Shown one piece after another: positions 32,114 to 44,084 of a stretch of 64,000 nt of DNA. A program made the translations under genes and the position numbers. Every line of letters starts with the position of its first letter. Position 1 is the first letter of the stretch. The notes below the pieces were generated by a model. It saw only the letters and a program-made list of their open reading frames with translations. It ran no database searches and was not told the origin of the DNA. Origin of the DNA: Halichondria panicea (Eukaryota > Porifera > Demospongiae > Suberitida > Halichondriidae); contig NC_087383.1 of NCBI RefSeq assembly GCF_963675165.1, positions 2,572,979-2,636,978 of the forward strand, given 5' to 3'.

Positions 32114-33928
32114 CATAAGCAGTGCATGTACATAGTGGGACCATAAGCAGTGCATGTACATAGTGGGACCATAGGCAGTGCATGTACATAGTGGGACCAT
32201 AGGCAGTGCATGTACATAGTGGGACCATAGGCAGTGCATGTACACAGTGGGACCATAGGCAGTGCATGTACATAGTGGGACCATAAGCAGTGCATGTACA
32301 TAGTGGGACCATAGGCAGTGCATGTACATAGTGGGGCCATAGGCAGTGCATGTACATAGTGCAGTGCATGTACATAGTGGGGCCATAAGCAGTGCATGTA
32401 CATAGTGGGGCCATAAGCAGTGCATGTACATAGTGGGGCCATAAGCAGTGCGTGTACATAGTGGGACCATAGGCAGTGCATGTACATAGTGGGGCCATAG
32501 GCAGTGCATGTACATAGTGGGACCATAGGCAGTGCGTGTACATAGTGGGGCCATAGGCAGTGCGTGTACATAGTGGGACCATAGGCAGTGCGTGTACATA
32601 GTGGGGCCATAAGCAGTGCATGTACATAGTGGGGCCATAGGCAGTGCATGTACATAGTGGGACCATAGGCAGTGCATGTACATAGTGGGACCATAGGCAG
32701 TGCATGTACACAGTGGGACCATAGGCAGTGCATGTACATAGTGGGACCATAAGCAGTGCATGTACATAGTGGGGCCATAGGCAGTGCATGTACATAGTGC
32801 AGTGCATGTACATAGTGGGGCCATAAGCAGTGCATGTACATAGTGGGGCCATAAGCAGTGCATGTACATAGTGGGGCCATAAGCAGTGCGTGTACATAGT
32901 GGGACCATAGGCAGTGCATGTACATAGTGGGGCCATAGGCAGTGCATGTACATAGTGGGACCATAGGCAGTGCGTGTACATAGTGGGGCCATAGGCAGTG
33001 CGTGTACATAGTGGGACCATAGGCAGTGCGTGTACATAGTGGGGCCATAAGCAGTGCATGTACATAGTGGGGCCATAGGCAGTGCATGTACATAGTGGGG
33101 CCATAAGCAGTGCATGTACATAGTGGGGCCATAAGCAGTGCATGTACATAGTGCAGTGCATGTACATAGTGGGGCCATAGGCAGTGCATGTACATAGTGG
33201 GACCATAGGCAGTGCATGTACATAGTGCAGTGCATGTACATAGTGGGACCATAGGCAGTGCATGTACATAGTGGGACCATAGGCAGTGCATGTACATAGT
33301 GGGACCATAGGCAGTGCGTGTACATAGTGGGACCATAGGCAGTGCATGTACATAGTGGGGCCATAGGCAGTGCATGTACATAGTGGGACCATAGGCAGTG
33401 CGTGTACATAGTGGGGCCATAGGCAGTGCGTGTACATAGTGGGACCATAGGCAGTGCGTGTACATAGTGGGGCCATAAGCAGTGCATGTACATAGTGGGA
33501 CCATAAGCAGTGCATGTACACAGTGGGACCATAGGCAGTGCACGTACATAGTGGGACCATAGGCAGTGCGTGTACATAGTGGGGCCATAGGCAGTGCGTG
33601 TACATAGTGGGGCCATAGGCAGTGCGTGTACATAGTGGGGCCATAGGCAGTGCGTGTACATAGTGGGGCCATAGGCAGTGCGTGTACATAGTGGGGCCAT
33701 AGGCAGTGCATGTACATAATGGGGCCATAGGCAGTGCGTGTACATAGTGGGACCATAGGCAGTGCGTGTACATAGTGGGGCCATAGGCAGTGCGTGTACA
33801 TAGTGGGGCCATAGGCAGTGCGTGTACATAGTGGGGCCATAGGCAGTGCGTGTACATAGTGGGGCCATAGGCAGTGCGTGTACATAGTGGGACCATAGGC
33901 AGTGCATGTACATAGTGGGACCATAGGA
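32114..33928. repeat. 28-bp minisatellite, array 2 (about 65 units)
   Basis: 1.8 kb of the same 28-bp unit as array 1. Shortened 16-bp units (CAGTGCATGTACATAG without GGGRCCATAGG) occur near 32357, 32797, 33150 and 33224. The region around 32357-32790 repeats at 32797-33150, a higher-order duplication of about 440 bp. The right edge cuts directly into EFR3 flanking sequence at GATATCCCCCTTCC, which elsewhere follows GAGCTAGAGGG. Reverse-strand frames of about 620 codons are open in all three registers and are not genes. Confidence 0.95.
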
Positions 33929-34002
33929 TATCCCCCTTCCCCCCTGTATGACACCCTGCTCACCCTTTAGAAGACTGCCCCCCCCCATACACACACACTC
34001 AC

Positions 34003-34819
34003 CCCTCTAGAAGAATGTCCAACCATAGCCTTAGGAGCTGTCTCCCTCCTCTTAGCAATCACTCCATCGATGTGCGTCATCTTGAGTACCTCATTTCGAC
34101 TAATCTTGGACGCTAGATGCAGCACACCCGCCACTGTAGCATGTAGCACCACTCTGTGATGTGCTTCAAGGCCTTTCTCCTTCACAGCAAGCTCTTGCAG
34201 CTGGTGTAGGAAAGACCAGTATATCTGAGAGCCCTTGATAAAAGAATTCCAGTGTCAGGAGAAATACGAGTTGGTAGAAAGCGAGTGTGTTAGCAGGGCT
34301 AGTGCAGAGAGCTTTGGCCAGTTCCAGGAGATTGGTGAAGAGGAGTTGACTGTTTTAGAGAGGAATTCTTTCGAAACCATACCCAGTGAGAGCCCGACAG
34401 CCTCCAGACTCACCCAATCACTGCACAAGGGGAGGGAGGAGTTAACGGTGCAGTACTCTATAAATACGTGTACATGACCTGTAAGCACTGTACACCATAA
34501 TTATACACAACCACACTATCATTGATTGTGTACACGGTGAAAATTAAGACAAAGCTCAAAATATGCACACACATGTACTTACATGTATAACTGACAAGTA
34601 TGCCTCAAATGCACACTGAACATACCAAGGTACACACACACATGCACCACGTACGTGTCGAGAGGAATCTTGTCTTTGTTGGCATGGTGATCTACGAGAC
34701 AATGCCAGAGTAGGGCGATATCCAGCTGTTGCCCTGGGAACGCCGTCTCTAGCACTGATGCGTGACAGGTGTCAGCCACCACCCTCAAACACTTGACCAG
34801 GGAGGTAGTCAACATGGGG
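34003..34819 (-). pseudogene. EFR3-like fragment, copy 3
   Basis: Two exons. 34819-34655 reads SLVKCLRVVADTCHA and DKIPLDT and has an in-frame loss of about 50 bp including the LLLIREPSTQ part. 34420-34003 reads DWVSLEAVGLSLG to MVGHSSRG and has an extra A (GGAAAGACC), breaking the frame at LSDILVF. Matches 21409-22252. The 5' exons are absent. Confidence 0.75.
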
Positions 34820-35084
34820 CTGCATAATAAAGGGGAAGTATATGGAAGCTTAAACACTAGTAATGCAGTGAAACCGTGCAGTCTATTGTGGTCACGCAGG
34901 TCATCCTCTATAATACAGCCACTATTAGTCTACTCAAAGACTACAATAATTAAGTTTTACAAAGGCGCCAGAATCACACTAAGTACTTTTACATAGAACA
35001 CGTACATGTACAAACAGTGTTTATGACAGGAAACTAAACACATGCATGTACACAAATAGCTACATAAAGCAACAGCTAAACATT

Positions 35085-36570
35085 CCCTCTCACCTCCTGA
35101 TCATGCAGGAACTTCATAAACCTGGTGTACTTAGGACTCGTCACATGATCTTAGAGCAAAAAATACGGACGTGGTCGAGGATTTGAGTGGGGCTAAAGTG
35201 AGAAAGGAGGTTGTGGGGGGAGGGGCCTCAGACCAGGGCTGGTGGGACGCAGTGTCATGTGAGAGAAGACTCGGACACATGGTCCTCCGTCTGGACAGCT
35301 GCTGTGAGGAGAATGAGAACTGTAAAGCACTGGATTTGAAACGTACTCTTTTGTACCACATAACTAATGACCTCACAAACACACCACTTGGTGTGCAACC
35401 ATTAATTGTACTCTTAAAGTGAGTGAGCTCACCTTTGGTAGCGCTGACTTATCACAGCTGTTTGTCTAATTCTCCAGAATTCTGAGCTTTCCCTAGAGGT
35501 ACGTGACAGAATATCTAATTATATATAAGACTTTATGTTGTGAGGTTGAGAAAAGAGCTCCAATATACATTAATTAGTAGACACTGAATAAGCAGATGAC
35601 CAGATACTAATTCAGAAACAGACATACATGTTGGTAGTCCTAGGACATATTGCAGTGCTTATAATTATAGCTATTCGAGGGTGCTCTGTCAAAGTCAGCC
35701 ATAAAGTTATTATTAATTTAATACATGTACATGTACCCGGGTATATAGGGAGCGAGTGCAGACAACTACACGTGTACATATATTATCGAGGGTGCAAAGA
35801 ACCCGGTATCTGGCACTCTTATATGCACGTGATCAGTCTACTTGCTATTAGCGGCCTCTCAAAATTGCATGGCTAAGAAACTTGCAGCAATATACTGAAA
35901 CCATTTTATTAAGGAGCATGTTAATGCGTACTGCTATAGGTGGACCTTTTGGGTGGGCACTTTGTATGGGTTACTTCTTGGAGAAAGGTCACAATCATGG
36001 TACATGCATGTATTTCTTATGTACACTTATACTATAGCGTGATGGCGTTGTTAATTGGACATGTTGTTAATACTAGTATGCTTGTAATGTAAGCCCACAG
36101 GCATAAATTTTAGGTACGTATATTTATAAGTGTGAAACTTCTTACTACACTGTACGTATAGTCTCATATATACAGTAGACACTCACTTCTAGGGAATGAT
36201 TACTCACGGAACATGCCCTGTCTACTGCATTGGATAAGACTCCCCACCCAAAGTTGTAGATCACATACATACAGTAGACACTCACTTCTAGGGAATGATT
36301 ACTCACGGAACATGCTCCGTCTACTGCATTGGATAAGACTCCCCACCCAAAGTTGTAGATCACCATTCAATGTTCGGATCAAGTGCCATGTACAGCATCG
36401 GATGTTGATTTAGTAGGCGTGGACAAGGAGTTAGCTTAGATACTGTTTAGGCTGTTTCTGTAAACATCCGGTGCCGTACAAGCCAATTGATCCTAATGCT
36501 CTACAGGACTCACCATTGGTACCCTCTGTGACCCCTTCTATAATGGGCTCGGCCAGCTTCTCATAGAGTG
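35085..36570 (-). pseudogene. Kinesin fragments, copy B
   Basis: Reverse-strand pieces. 36565-36509 reads LYEKLAEPIIEGVTEGTNG before a GTGAGT donor, matching the kinesin motor VYEEIAAPIIDSAIQGYNG stretch just ahead of the P-loop. Two tandem copies of a likely exon (FGWGVLSNAVDGACSV) lie in the 99-bp repeat at 36171-36368. LRILEN...TNSCDKSALPK is near 35500-35430 with a TAG where other copies have W. The RFMKFLHDQE exon is near 35240-35097. The P-loop exon itself was not found. Confidence 0.55.
36171..36368. repeat. 99-bp tandem duplication
   Basis: Two adjacent units starting TACAGTAGACACTCACTTCT at 36171 and 36270. The unit length is 33 codons, and it carries a GTGAGT donor on the reverse strand, so it duplicates a putative kinesin exon with its splice site. 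The paralogue at 54746-54795 has only the start of one unit. Confidence 0.8.
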
Positions 36571-36589
36571 CGTCTGTTGTTTCTCATTG

Positions 36590-37215
36590 ACAGCCCATAT
36601 TAAAGATCTAAGCATACAACACAAGTAAGAATTTATAGTCTGCTAGTATGATATGGTTCCCCCCCCCCATGTTGTAGAATAATGACATCATCACATTAGT
36701 ACTACATGTCACCACATTAGTTAATGCGATTAACTAAATACTGTGATGCGTTAGGTTAAGCATAGTGTAATCAACTTTTTTTAAGTGGGTATACCCTCGA
36801 AATATATATGCTATACGGTATCTGTACTGTATATACCAGTTCCTAGACTATTTATTATAGTGTAACCATTTTGAATCACTTAGTGTGGTACACCTGTGCT
36901 GTAGTATAGAGTAGTCTGCTCTCATTGTGTTAGTATGACTATCTGTTGTTTCTATTTAGTACCTTGACAGCCATTGACTCACATTTTTTCCAGCCGAGGT
37001 AAATGGAGCACAGCTATAGGTTACGTCTCTGTGGGGCATGTACAAATTGATTGACTGAAATTGTTAAGCAACTATAAGGACTTCACCTTAATCTTGTTCA
37101 GCGCACAATCCATCCACCCCCCGCCCACACACCTGGTCAGTAGACAGCTGATTGCCCATCCACAACATCAAAGGATTTTATCGCAGCTATGTACTTCATT
37201 GTACAGCTGCAAGGG
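36590..37215 (-). pseudogene. IQGAP-associated exon-like blocks, copy C1
   Basis: 37030-36985 and about 37210-37135 correspond to the blocks at 5690-5640 and 5920-5832 of copy A1, including TMKYIAAIKSF. 36590-36630 joins ACAGCCCATATTAAAGATCT from the same unit. A broken G-tract MITE piece (36655-36780, inverted) separates them. The GAP-domain exon present in copy A1 is deleted here. Confidence 0.45.
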
Positions 37216-37505
37216 GAGTGACGTGTGATACAGTGTGATTCAATGAAAGTCAGTACAACACAGTTAGTGTATGTTTACCAAAGAGGTACATGAGATTGTT
37301 CTGACAAATCATTCTTGTACTCTCTAATACACTTACAGGGTTTCATCTAGGATAACAAGTTTGGGGGGGGGGGAGATTTGGGAGTGCGTAAGCGCGTCGC
37401 AACATGTTTGGCTACGCCCACTTTTGTTTTTTTTTAAAGTTGATTACAACATGCTTAACCTAACGCATCACAGTAGAGATATCTACCTTTAGTTAATCAC
37501 ATTAA

Positions 37506-38428
37506 CCCTTTAACCGTCGGATTCTTAATTAACAGTGAAGTGAAATGTCTGTAAATTCTCTATCGGGTTTCCAGAGCAATAAAATGCCTAGCAACCATAT
37601 ACCAATAGAATGCCCATACAACAAGGAATAAAATGGTGCAACATGTGTTGCCATAACAACCACGGTTATTACGCTTACCCGTTTTTATCATTTTAAATGC
37701 TCGGCCAGCGGTGAGATAAAATCCAAAAATTTTTTTTTATGGATCAGCCTATCATATGGTATAAAGGCTTGACTAAGTTGATTTTCTCATCATATGAATG
37801 TAACAGTGCTAAGATATATCAATTTGAAGTACAATACGTACATGTAATACTATATCGGTGAACGATCTATGAAATTTACAAGCTCACATAAAGACTGTTC
37901 ATTACTGCTAATTCTATTTTAGCTATACTATATTTACTACTGATATTCTAGCTATACTATACTACTTGCCAGAGTCACACAGTGAGCCCTCTCCTGGTCT
38001 TTCACCGTCCTGGTCCATAGCTCTAGCGTCTAGGTCCATGTCATGCATGTCCTCAGTCCCAGACAGTTCATCAGCGTCTGGCATAAAGCTGGTAACCTTT
38101 GGGAGGTATCCTACTATCCCCTCTCCTTCATAGGCACTGTCATCACCAGAGGAGACATCGCCATTGCTGTCCTCAAGCTGTTCAAGCACATCGGCACAAG
38201 TAAACAACCTAGCCATAGCTATAAACTTCGTGCAGTAAGATGCTAATGAAATTTTAATATAGCAACGTGGCTTGGAAAATTCTAGACTAAATTGCACGTG
38301 ATTCTACAGCTCTTCCTCTATACAGGGATGTGCGTAGTTCGAGCTACTTCCTAAGTATCGCAGAATTATAATTTCGCAAAAAAAGTCACTATTGCGGGCC
38401 ACGATCGTGGCCCGTGACGGTTAAAGGG
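37506..38428. mobile_element. piggyBac-family element, 923 bp
   Basis: Perfect 13-bp inverted ends CCCTTTAACCGTC / GACGGTTAAAGGG, flanked by TTAA at 37502-37505 and 38429-38432. TTAA target duplication and CCC(T/C) ends are diagnostic of piggyBac. Next to the right end lies an 18-bp perfect palindrome GGGCCACGATCGTGGCCC (38396-38413). It carries only an 84-codon N-terminal coding remnant, so it is non-autonomous. Confidence 0.9.
37962..38216 (-). pseudogene. piggyBac transposase N-terminal remnant
   Basis: 84 codons starting MARLFTCADVLEQLEDSNGD, acidic throughout (DDSAYEGEG, DADELSGTEDMHDMDLDARA). The acidic, disordered start with a VLEQLED-like helix is usual for piggyBac-derived transposases. 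The DDE catalytic domain and C-terminal cysteine-rich finger are missing and the frame closes at GSLCDSGK. Assignment depends on its being inside an element with piggyBac ends. Confidence 0.6.
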
Positions 38429-39134
38429 TTAACTAATGTGGTAATATGTAGTACTAATGTGATGATGTCATTATTCTACAACATGAGGGGGGGGAAGAAC
38501 CACCCCCCCCCAATAGATGAAACTCTGACTAACTGATACAGTACCAGAAATGCAACCTTTATATGGGGAAAAAAAACGGGCAATAGTCTCTAGACACAAT
38601 CGGCATCATGTATTGTGTATTTTGCCTAAGCCATAATCAGTACATACTGTATAGCAGGTCATTTTCGTGGGATAAAAAATCCGAGACAAAATCGTAGGCG
38701 TGGTGCAGCAGTGATTTTGTGTGTAAAAATTCCCTTTGCTTCACTGCATTGCATGCGTTCCAGTCAACCATGCCTACGTTTTCGTGAGTGATAAATATTC
38801 GTCAAGGTTTAGCTTGCCCACGGAAACTATACCCAGGACGCTATACATACGGTACGGTATACTGTACCACTTTATCACCTGTTTCAAGTACTCTTCCTTG
38901 TCCCGTTACTTTGTAGCACTCGAATATGTCCACCCCGTCCACTGCAGGCACACTGCTCTGCTTCAACTCCTCACAGCGATCCAGTGCCTTCTTGAGCTCT
39001 TCCTCCATCACAAGTCTCTCTTGCACAGCAGACTGGGTAATAGATTGCATGGTGGTCATGTACACACACACACAGGTATACAGATACAACCATCATAGCA
39101 TCGTGGTAGTGGTACAGTAGTTATAATAAAGGTA

Positions 39135-39575
39135 CAGTAGACTCTCGCTATTCCGACTCTCTGAAGTACGGCCTGAAATGTGGCCAACTCGCTATTCTGT
39201 ATACTTGCTGCCCCAAACTAGTAATTTTATACGTGTACATTTTGGATGTGGTTTAGCAGAAAAACTGTGTGTGGGGGGAGTGGTTGGGGTGTACAATGAG
39301 AGGTAGGAAGCGGGATGCTTATGAACACTACAATGAAAGTTACAAAAAAGGTAAACCGTTTTGTGAGCAAACACTGCTGTAGGATTACATTGTAATAGAG
39401 AGGAAATGATTTATTATCTTTATTTATTATCCTCGAGACAAAACCGCAAAATTAGTCATTAATATTCGAGGTAGGTTGATTTTAAGCCGCGGCTATTTTC
39501 TGAAATGCAAACTACCGCGCTCTTCTGGCCAAGTTGCACTGTCCCAAGGGTGGCCGGATTAACGAGAGTCTACTG
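39135..39575. mobile_element. pogo/Tigger-like MITE, copy 2
   Basis: CAGTAGACTCTCG ends with TA on both sides. Same insertion site as 6884-7326, hence inherited by duplication. Confidence 0.8.
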
Positions 39576-40723
39576 TACATGTATTAATTATACAGTATTC
39601 ACCGAGTGTATACATGTACATGCTAAACTCACATCTGCCTTGCTGTTGGCCAGTTCCAATTCTCACTCCAGCTCAGCCATGACACCTGGGTCCATGATTT
39701 GAGACCTCTCGAGCAGCTTCTCCTCCAACTCGAGCTCCCTCAGCAGGTCATCCTCTAGACATTGAATGGTCTCACTCTTCTCCTCAACCTGACAAGGGAA
39801 CATCAATAAGTTGCTGCCAGGTGGAGAATACTCGACATACAATAGTGACGTGCATGTACAGTCAAGTACAGAAAATCTGGCAATGAAATTTAACGGTATT
39901 CTCCAACTTTGAAATAAAGGTCAGCTTAAAGTTGGACTGTAGTTAGCAAATAGTAGATCGATTTTGATTAAAGGCCAGTGAATATTCTAACCACTGCACA
40001 TGTGTATCTCTCACCTCTGTGGGTGGTATAGGAACGAGGGAGGCCCTCTGATACTGTCTAGAGGACTGGACTTCTTCTCACTGCCAATCTAGGAGGTATG
40101 AAAACATAATAATTATGCATTTGGTAAAGATCTGCTCCCAAACAACATTGCAATTGATCCACATTTACAGGTAAAGGGTCATTAAAGTAAAATATGAAAT
40201 TTGAGCACAAACATTTCTCCTCTCACCTCCTGCTCATTCAGGAACTTCATGAACCTGGTAGGAGTGAAGTGCACTTTGAAGGACTCGTCACATGATCTTG
40301 GAGCAAAAGATACGGACTTGGTTGAGGATTTGAGTGGGGCTAAAGTGAGAGAAGAGGTTGTGGGGGAGGGGCCTCAGTGTCACGTGAGAGAAGATTCGGA
40401 CACATGGTCCTCCGTCTGGACAGCTGCTGTGAGGAGAATGAGAATTGTAAAGCACTGGAATTGAACTGTGCACAAGCACGAAATACATGCACTATTTTAT
40501 TCGCACCACATAACTAACTAAAAATGCTCACCAATAAAACACCACACACCACTTGGTGTACAACATTTTAACGAATCTACAAATGAACTTCAGTTCCTCT
40601 AGACAACCTGCCCAACCCTCCACATACACACTGGCTGCATCATGCATAAAGAAAATGCATCTATTTTCACAGCGTTTGACCATCAAACGTATCAGAGAAT
40701 AATCTCACGCCCATATTGCTGAT

Positions 40724-40915
40724 TTGCTTGAAATGCCCACCACCATCTTAGCAATGTACCAGCAAGGGGATTTTGTTGTGAGCATCAATGGTAGGCCATG
40801 GCATTCAGTTGCTATTGATGAGTCACATGAAATGCAGGTACTCTCTGATAAGAAGATCTTAATTGGACTGTTTGTGTCTGAAATGGGAGGCTCACTACAA
40901 CTTCATATCAGCTAA
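40724..40915 (+). pseudogene. Transposon ORF scrap, copy 2
   Basis: 63-codon open frame identical in protein to 8445-8636 except GAF becomes GDF. Same intron position in kinesin copy C. Confidence 0.4.
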
Positions 40916-41264
40916 AGCCTACAAGGTGTTAGGGCCTTCTGAAAATATGATTTCCTCTACCAACTCGATCAAAACTATATAAGAAACAATTTTACTTTTC
41001 CCTAGTGAGATCTCAGCTCTCTCAACTCTGGCGACCAATTACTGCTCAAATACATTTATTCTTAAAGTGATTGAGCTCACCTTTGGTAGCGCTGACTTAT
41101 CACAGCTGTTGGTCCAATTCTCCAGAACTCTGAGCTTCCCCTCGAGGTGCAACTGCAAGTGACAGAAGATTTAAGTTGAGGTTGAGAAAAGAGTTTCATG
41201 CAATAAAGTTAGAAGACACTGAATAAGCAGATTACCAGATAAAGTACAGCATAATTATGTTCTG

Positions 41265-41622
41265 GACAGGAAATTGTCCGGGTATAATTGGAACAGATTT
41301 TTATAGCGCATGCGAAGTGTCCGGGAATAATTAGCATGCAGCTGCATACGAGTGAGCTAAGTTTAATAGAACAGGGTACGACTGAATAGTTGCACTATTA
41401 TAGCTATCTAAAACTAGATACTCAAAGCTATCTAACTGCAGCACTCTAAGTATTACTGGCTGGTTATGACTGTAACTCAACTTTTCAAGGTATTGTCCGG
41501 ACAAATGTAATATTAAAGCACAAGAGTGTCCGTTGTATTAGAACAACGAAAATTGGCAGGCAAGAGTGTCAGGGATAATTAGAAGTTTCTGAGGCGATAA
41601 ATTAGAAGATATACGGTACCTC
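41265..41622. mobile_element. MITE related to 707-1098, copy 3
   Basis: Near-identical to 8985-9343 and at the corresponding position. Right end TTAGAAGATATACGGTA. Confidence 0.65.
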
Positions 41623-42329
41623 AGAAACAGACATGCAAGTTCGTTGTCTAAGGACATAATTATTGCAGTGCTTATAACTATGGCTAATACAAGGGTGCTC
41701 AGTTAAAGTCGACCATACATACTTGATCCATATTATACATGTACCCTGGGAGCAGTACAATAAGTCAAGAGCTCATAGTAAAAAAGAGAGAGTATCGAAC
41801 GCATCGCTATCTTGCATCAGATATATTCCGAAAGTAACGTGACACCCTGTCTGAAACACGTCATCAATTAAATTGATCAGTTACAAAGCAGGAAGTTACG
41901 CTACTTTCCAAATACATCTTATGCTACGTTGGATACTCTCTCTCTCTTATTATGGGACTCTTGTTATTAGCGGCCTCTCAAAAAATTGGCTAAGAATAAT
42001 TACATGTACACAGCTGTAGGTACACACTTGCCCAACCCACTCACCAGAGAGGACACCTTCGAGGTTAGGTAAATTTATGACCTCTAAAAGTAGCGACAGC
42101 TGCGTTGACAATTAATTTTTAATGCCGCGTCCTAAATGGAGGTAAATGTAGGCACACCCTAGTAAAGTAGTAAAGATTCTAACTCACTGGAAAATACGTT
42201 TTTAAGTGGCTATAGAAATCGAGGCAAGTAGACTGAGTAGAGTTACATGTACCTCCAATTAGATGAGACCCTCTAAATAATGGACACCAGGTCTTCAACA
42301 TGATTTTCAACCTCCAAAAGAAGCGATGC

Positions 42330-42500
42330 AGCATTCTCAGCCTCAAACTGTGCAAAGGAACAGAAAACATGATCCACGACGTACCTTACAAGGTAACATA
42401 AACCAAGAGATGAACCAGACAATCATCTATGGCTAATAAATTGACTCACCATCTTTCCATTAGGAGAATGCTGTAATACTTTAGCAATGGAGCCAGGTTT
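42330..42500 (-). pseudogene. IQGAP-like GAP-domain exons, copy C
   Basis: The exon 42500-42450 encodes KPGSIAKVLQHSPNGKM before GTGAGT; here the M matching NKM of IQGAP is preserved. The next exon keeps only FEAENAA (about 42354-42328) because about 90 bp present at 10050-10140 are deleted, removing its donor. Confidence 0.65.
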
Positions 42501-42568
42501 TGTCTCTAGCTCTAGCTAGCTCTGTGGGTGAAAACAATATGTCTTTGGTGGGTGTGGTGGTGAATGTA

Positions 42569-42616
42569 AAAAGTGGGTGTATCTCAATCTTAGATATCTG
42601 AGATACACCCACTTTT
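42569..42616. promoter_or_regulatory. Perfect 18-bp inverted repeat upstream of NLR copy C
   Basis: AAAAGTGGGTGTATCTCA at 42569-42586 with its complement at 42599-42616, 93 bp before the NLR start codon. Same as at 10371. Confidence 0.5.
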
Positions 42617-42708
42617 TTTGCAAGTCATGCAAAAACAACAACACTCAATAATATATTTCAGAGAAATCTAGAGCTAGCTAGCTGCAAGGCACAGATTTAT
42701 TTACTGGA

Positions 42709-43659
42709 ATGGCCACTAAAGAGCAGAACCAAGGTATAAAGACTGTCATGTTTCCTATAAAGGATAAACCCAATGATTGCTAAAGCATAAAACCCTCATT
42801 GGTGATTGCTAACCTTGTGTGCTTGCTATCTATTTTCAGAGCTCACAATTGACGATCTGAAGACAGAAATGAAACTGACTGATGAGCAGCTCAATACAGT
42901 AATAAAGGAACCAGATCTACCCGAGTTAGCAGCATGTTTCGACAATGTTCACAAAGGCTATCTTGAAAAATTGGAGCTCTCACCTGGAGAGCAAACTGAC
43001 GTGAGGACTAGAGCATATGTAGATGGCACTCTGGCAGGAATGTTGCTGTCTACTTAATTGCTATTGTTACACATAGAATTCTCTATTAACTATCACCAGG
43101 AATGGTACTCACCTATTGTTTTGTTTCCCAAGACTCCACCACCTCGTGTCCTCCCTCCCGAGAGAGGGTCCTGCTGAACCACAAGCTGTCCTCGTACAGG
43201 GACTACCTACAAAGTCGCTACAGAATGCAAGTATCCACATCAGCCACACAATGGCCTCCCGTCCCAACAAAGACAATTTTCAAACTAGCCATGATTCAGA
43301 AGGAGGAAATACAGAGAGGAAGAATCGACGATGAATTTGTTAGGCTAACAATTACGGGGAAAATTGACGATATTTTACTTCAAAAAACTCCGGTTAACTT
43401 AACTAACATTTTCCCTGAGATTGAGGATACACGAAACTTTGTGTTGATTGAAGGAGCTCCCGGCTCTGGCAAGAGCACCCTTGCTCTACACATCTGTCAG
43501 GAGTGGGCAAAGGGGAAACTGTTCCAACAGTTCGATATTGCAATCCTGGTGAGACTGAGAGATCCCCTCGTTAGAGAAGCAAAAACAATAGAAGATCTTC
43601 TCCCTTGTAGGAATTCAACACTGGCATGCCAAATAGGGGCAACAATTATAATTAATTGA
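42709..43659 (+). pseudogene. Truncated NLR, copy C
   Basis: Exon 1 42709-42733, exon 2 from 42840, exon 3 from 43133. Carries exactly the two deletions of copy A, ending GMLLST in exon 2 and GATIIIN in exon 3. The exon-3 acceptor reads CCCAAG rather than CCCCAG but keeps AG. Walker A is intact; Walker B and LRRs are absent. Descends from the same dead gene as copy A. Confidence 0.85.
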
Positions 43660-43884
43660 TTGATTATTAATTGAGATTGATTGATATTCATACAGTTTTG
43701 ACAATTGATTTTAATTCTGCCATAATGCATTCAATGCATGACAATTTAAATGCATAGAGAAAAGCAGTGAAGTATTATATACTAGTATATATAATTATGT
43801 TAGACACTATTAAAACAAATGTTGTTAATTAATTACAACTTGTCAATAGCACAGCGATAACAAAGGCTTCTCCTTGAACAACAC

Positions 43885-43950
43885 ACAGACACACACACAC
43901 ACACAGTCAGCTTTACCGTATCCCTCGTGCGGCTACGCCTCGAGGCATAA
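43885..43950. repeat. CA run plus dispersed end motif, copy
   Basis: CACACACACAGTCAGCTTTA followed by CCGTATCCCTCGTGCGGCTA and CGAGGCATAA, as at 11700-11765 and 63715-63780. Confidence 0.6.
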
Positions 43951-44084
43951 CAAGGGCTTCTCCTTGGTAATAATGATAAATGCTCACATGCACAGTAAAT
44001 TGTCAATGAACACATGCAACTAGTGAAAATCCAATTTAACGCTCTGATGCCTTTTGTTCATATAATTATGAGGAAGATGAGCAA

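Larger units (their letters stand above)
37336..38527. mobile_element. G-tract MITE interrupted by piggyBac element
   Basis: Ends match 6050-6279: CAGGGTTTCATCTA at 37336 and TAGATGAAACTCTG to 38527. Removing 37506-38428 and one TTAA copy restores a MITE of normal size. Confidence 0.8.
38905..42060 (-). pseudogene. Kinesin gene fragment, copy C
   Basis: Same exon order as copy A. Motor scrap RVSSL is near 42057-42030. LHLEGKLRVLENWTNSCDK is at about 41155-41080, RFMKFLNEQE near 40330-40228 and IGSEKKSS near 40089-40015. VEEKSETIQCLEDDLLRE is near 39790-39640, and SAVQERLVMEEELKKALDRC to FECYK at about 39035-38905. The FMKFL exon lacks the SEAPPP stretch of the 47.4-kb copy. The coiled-coil exon carries an extra ELE from a 6-bp insertion. 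Nearly identical to 6664-9781. Confidence 0.6.

Noticed and set aside
32037-33994. Three reverse-strand reading frames of about 620 codons rich in Cys, Tyr and His
   Set aside because: They are translations of a 28-bp minisatellite in its three registers, with no domain, splice site or conserved start.
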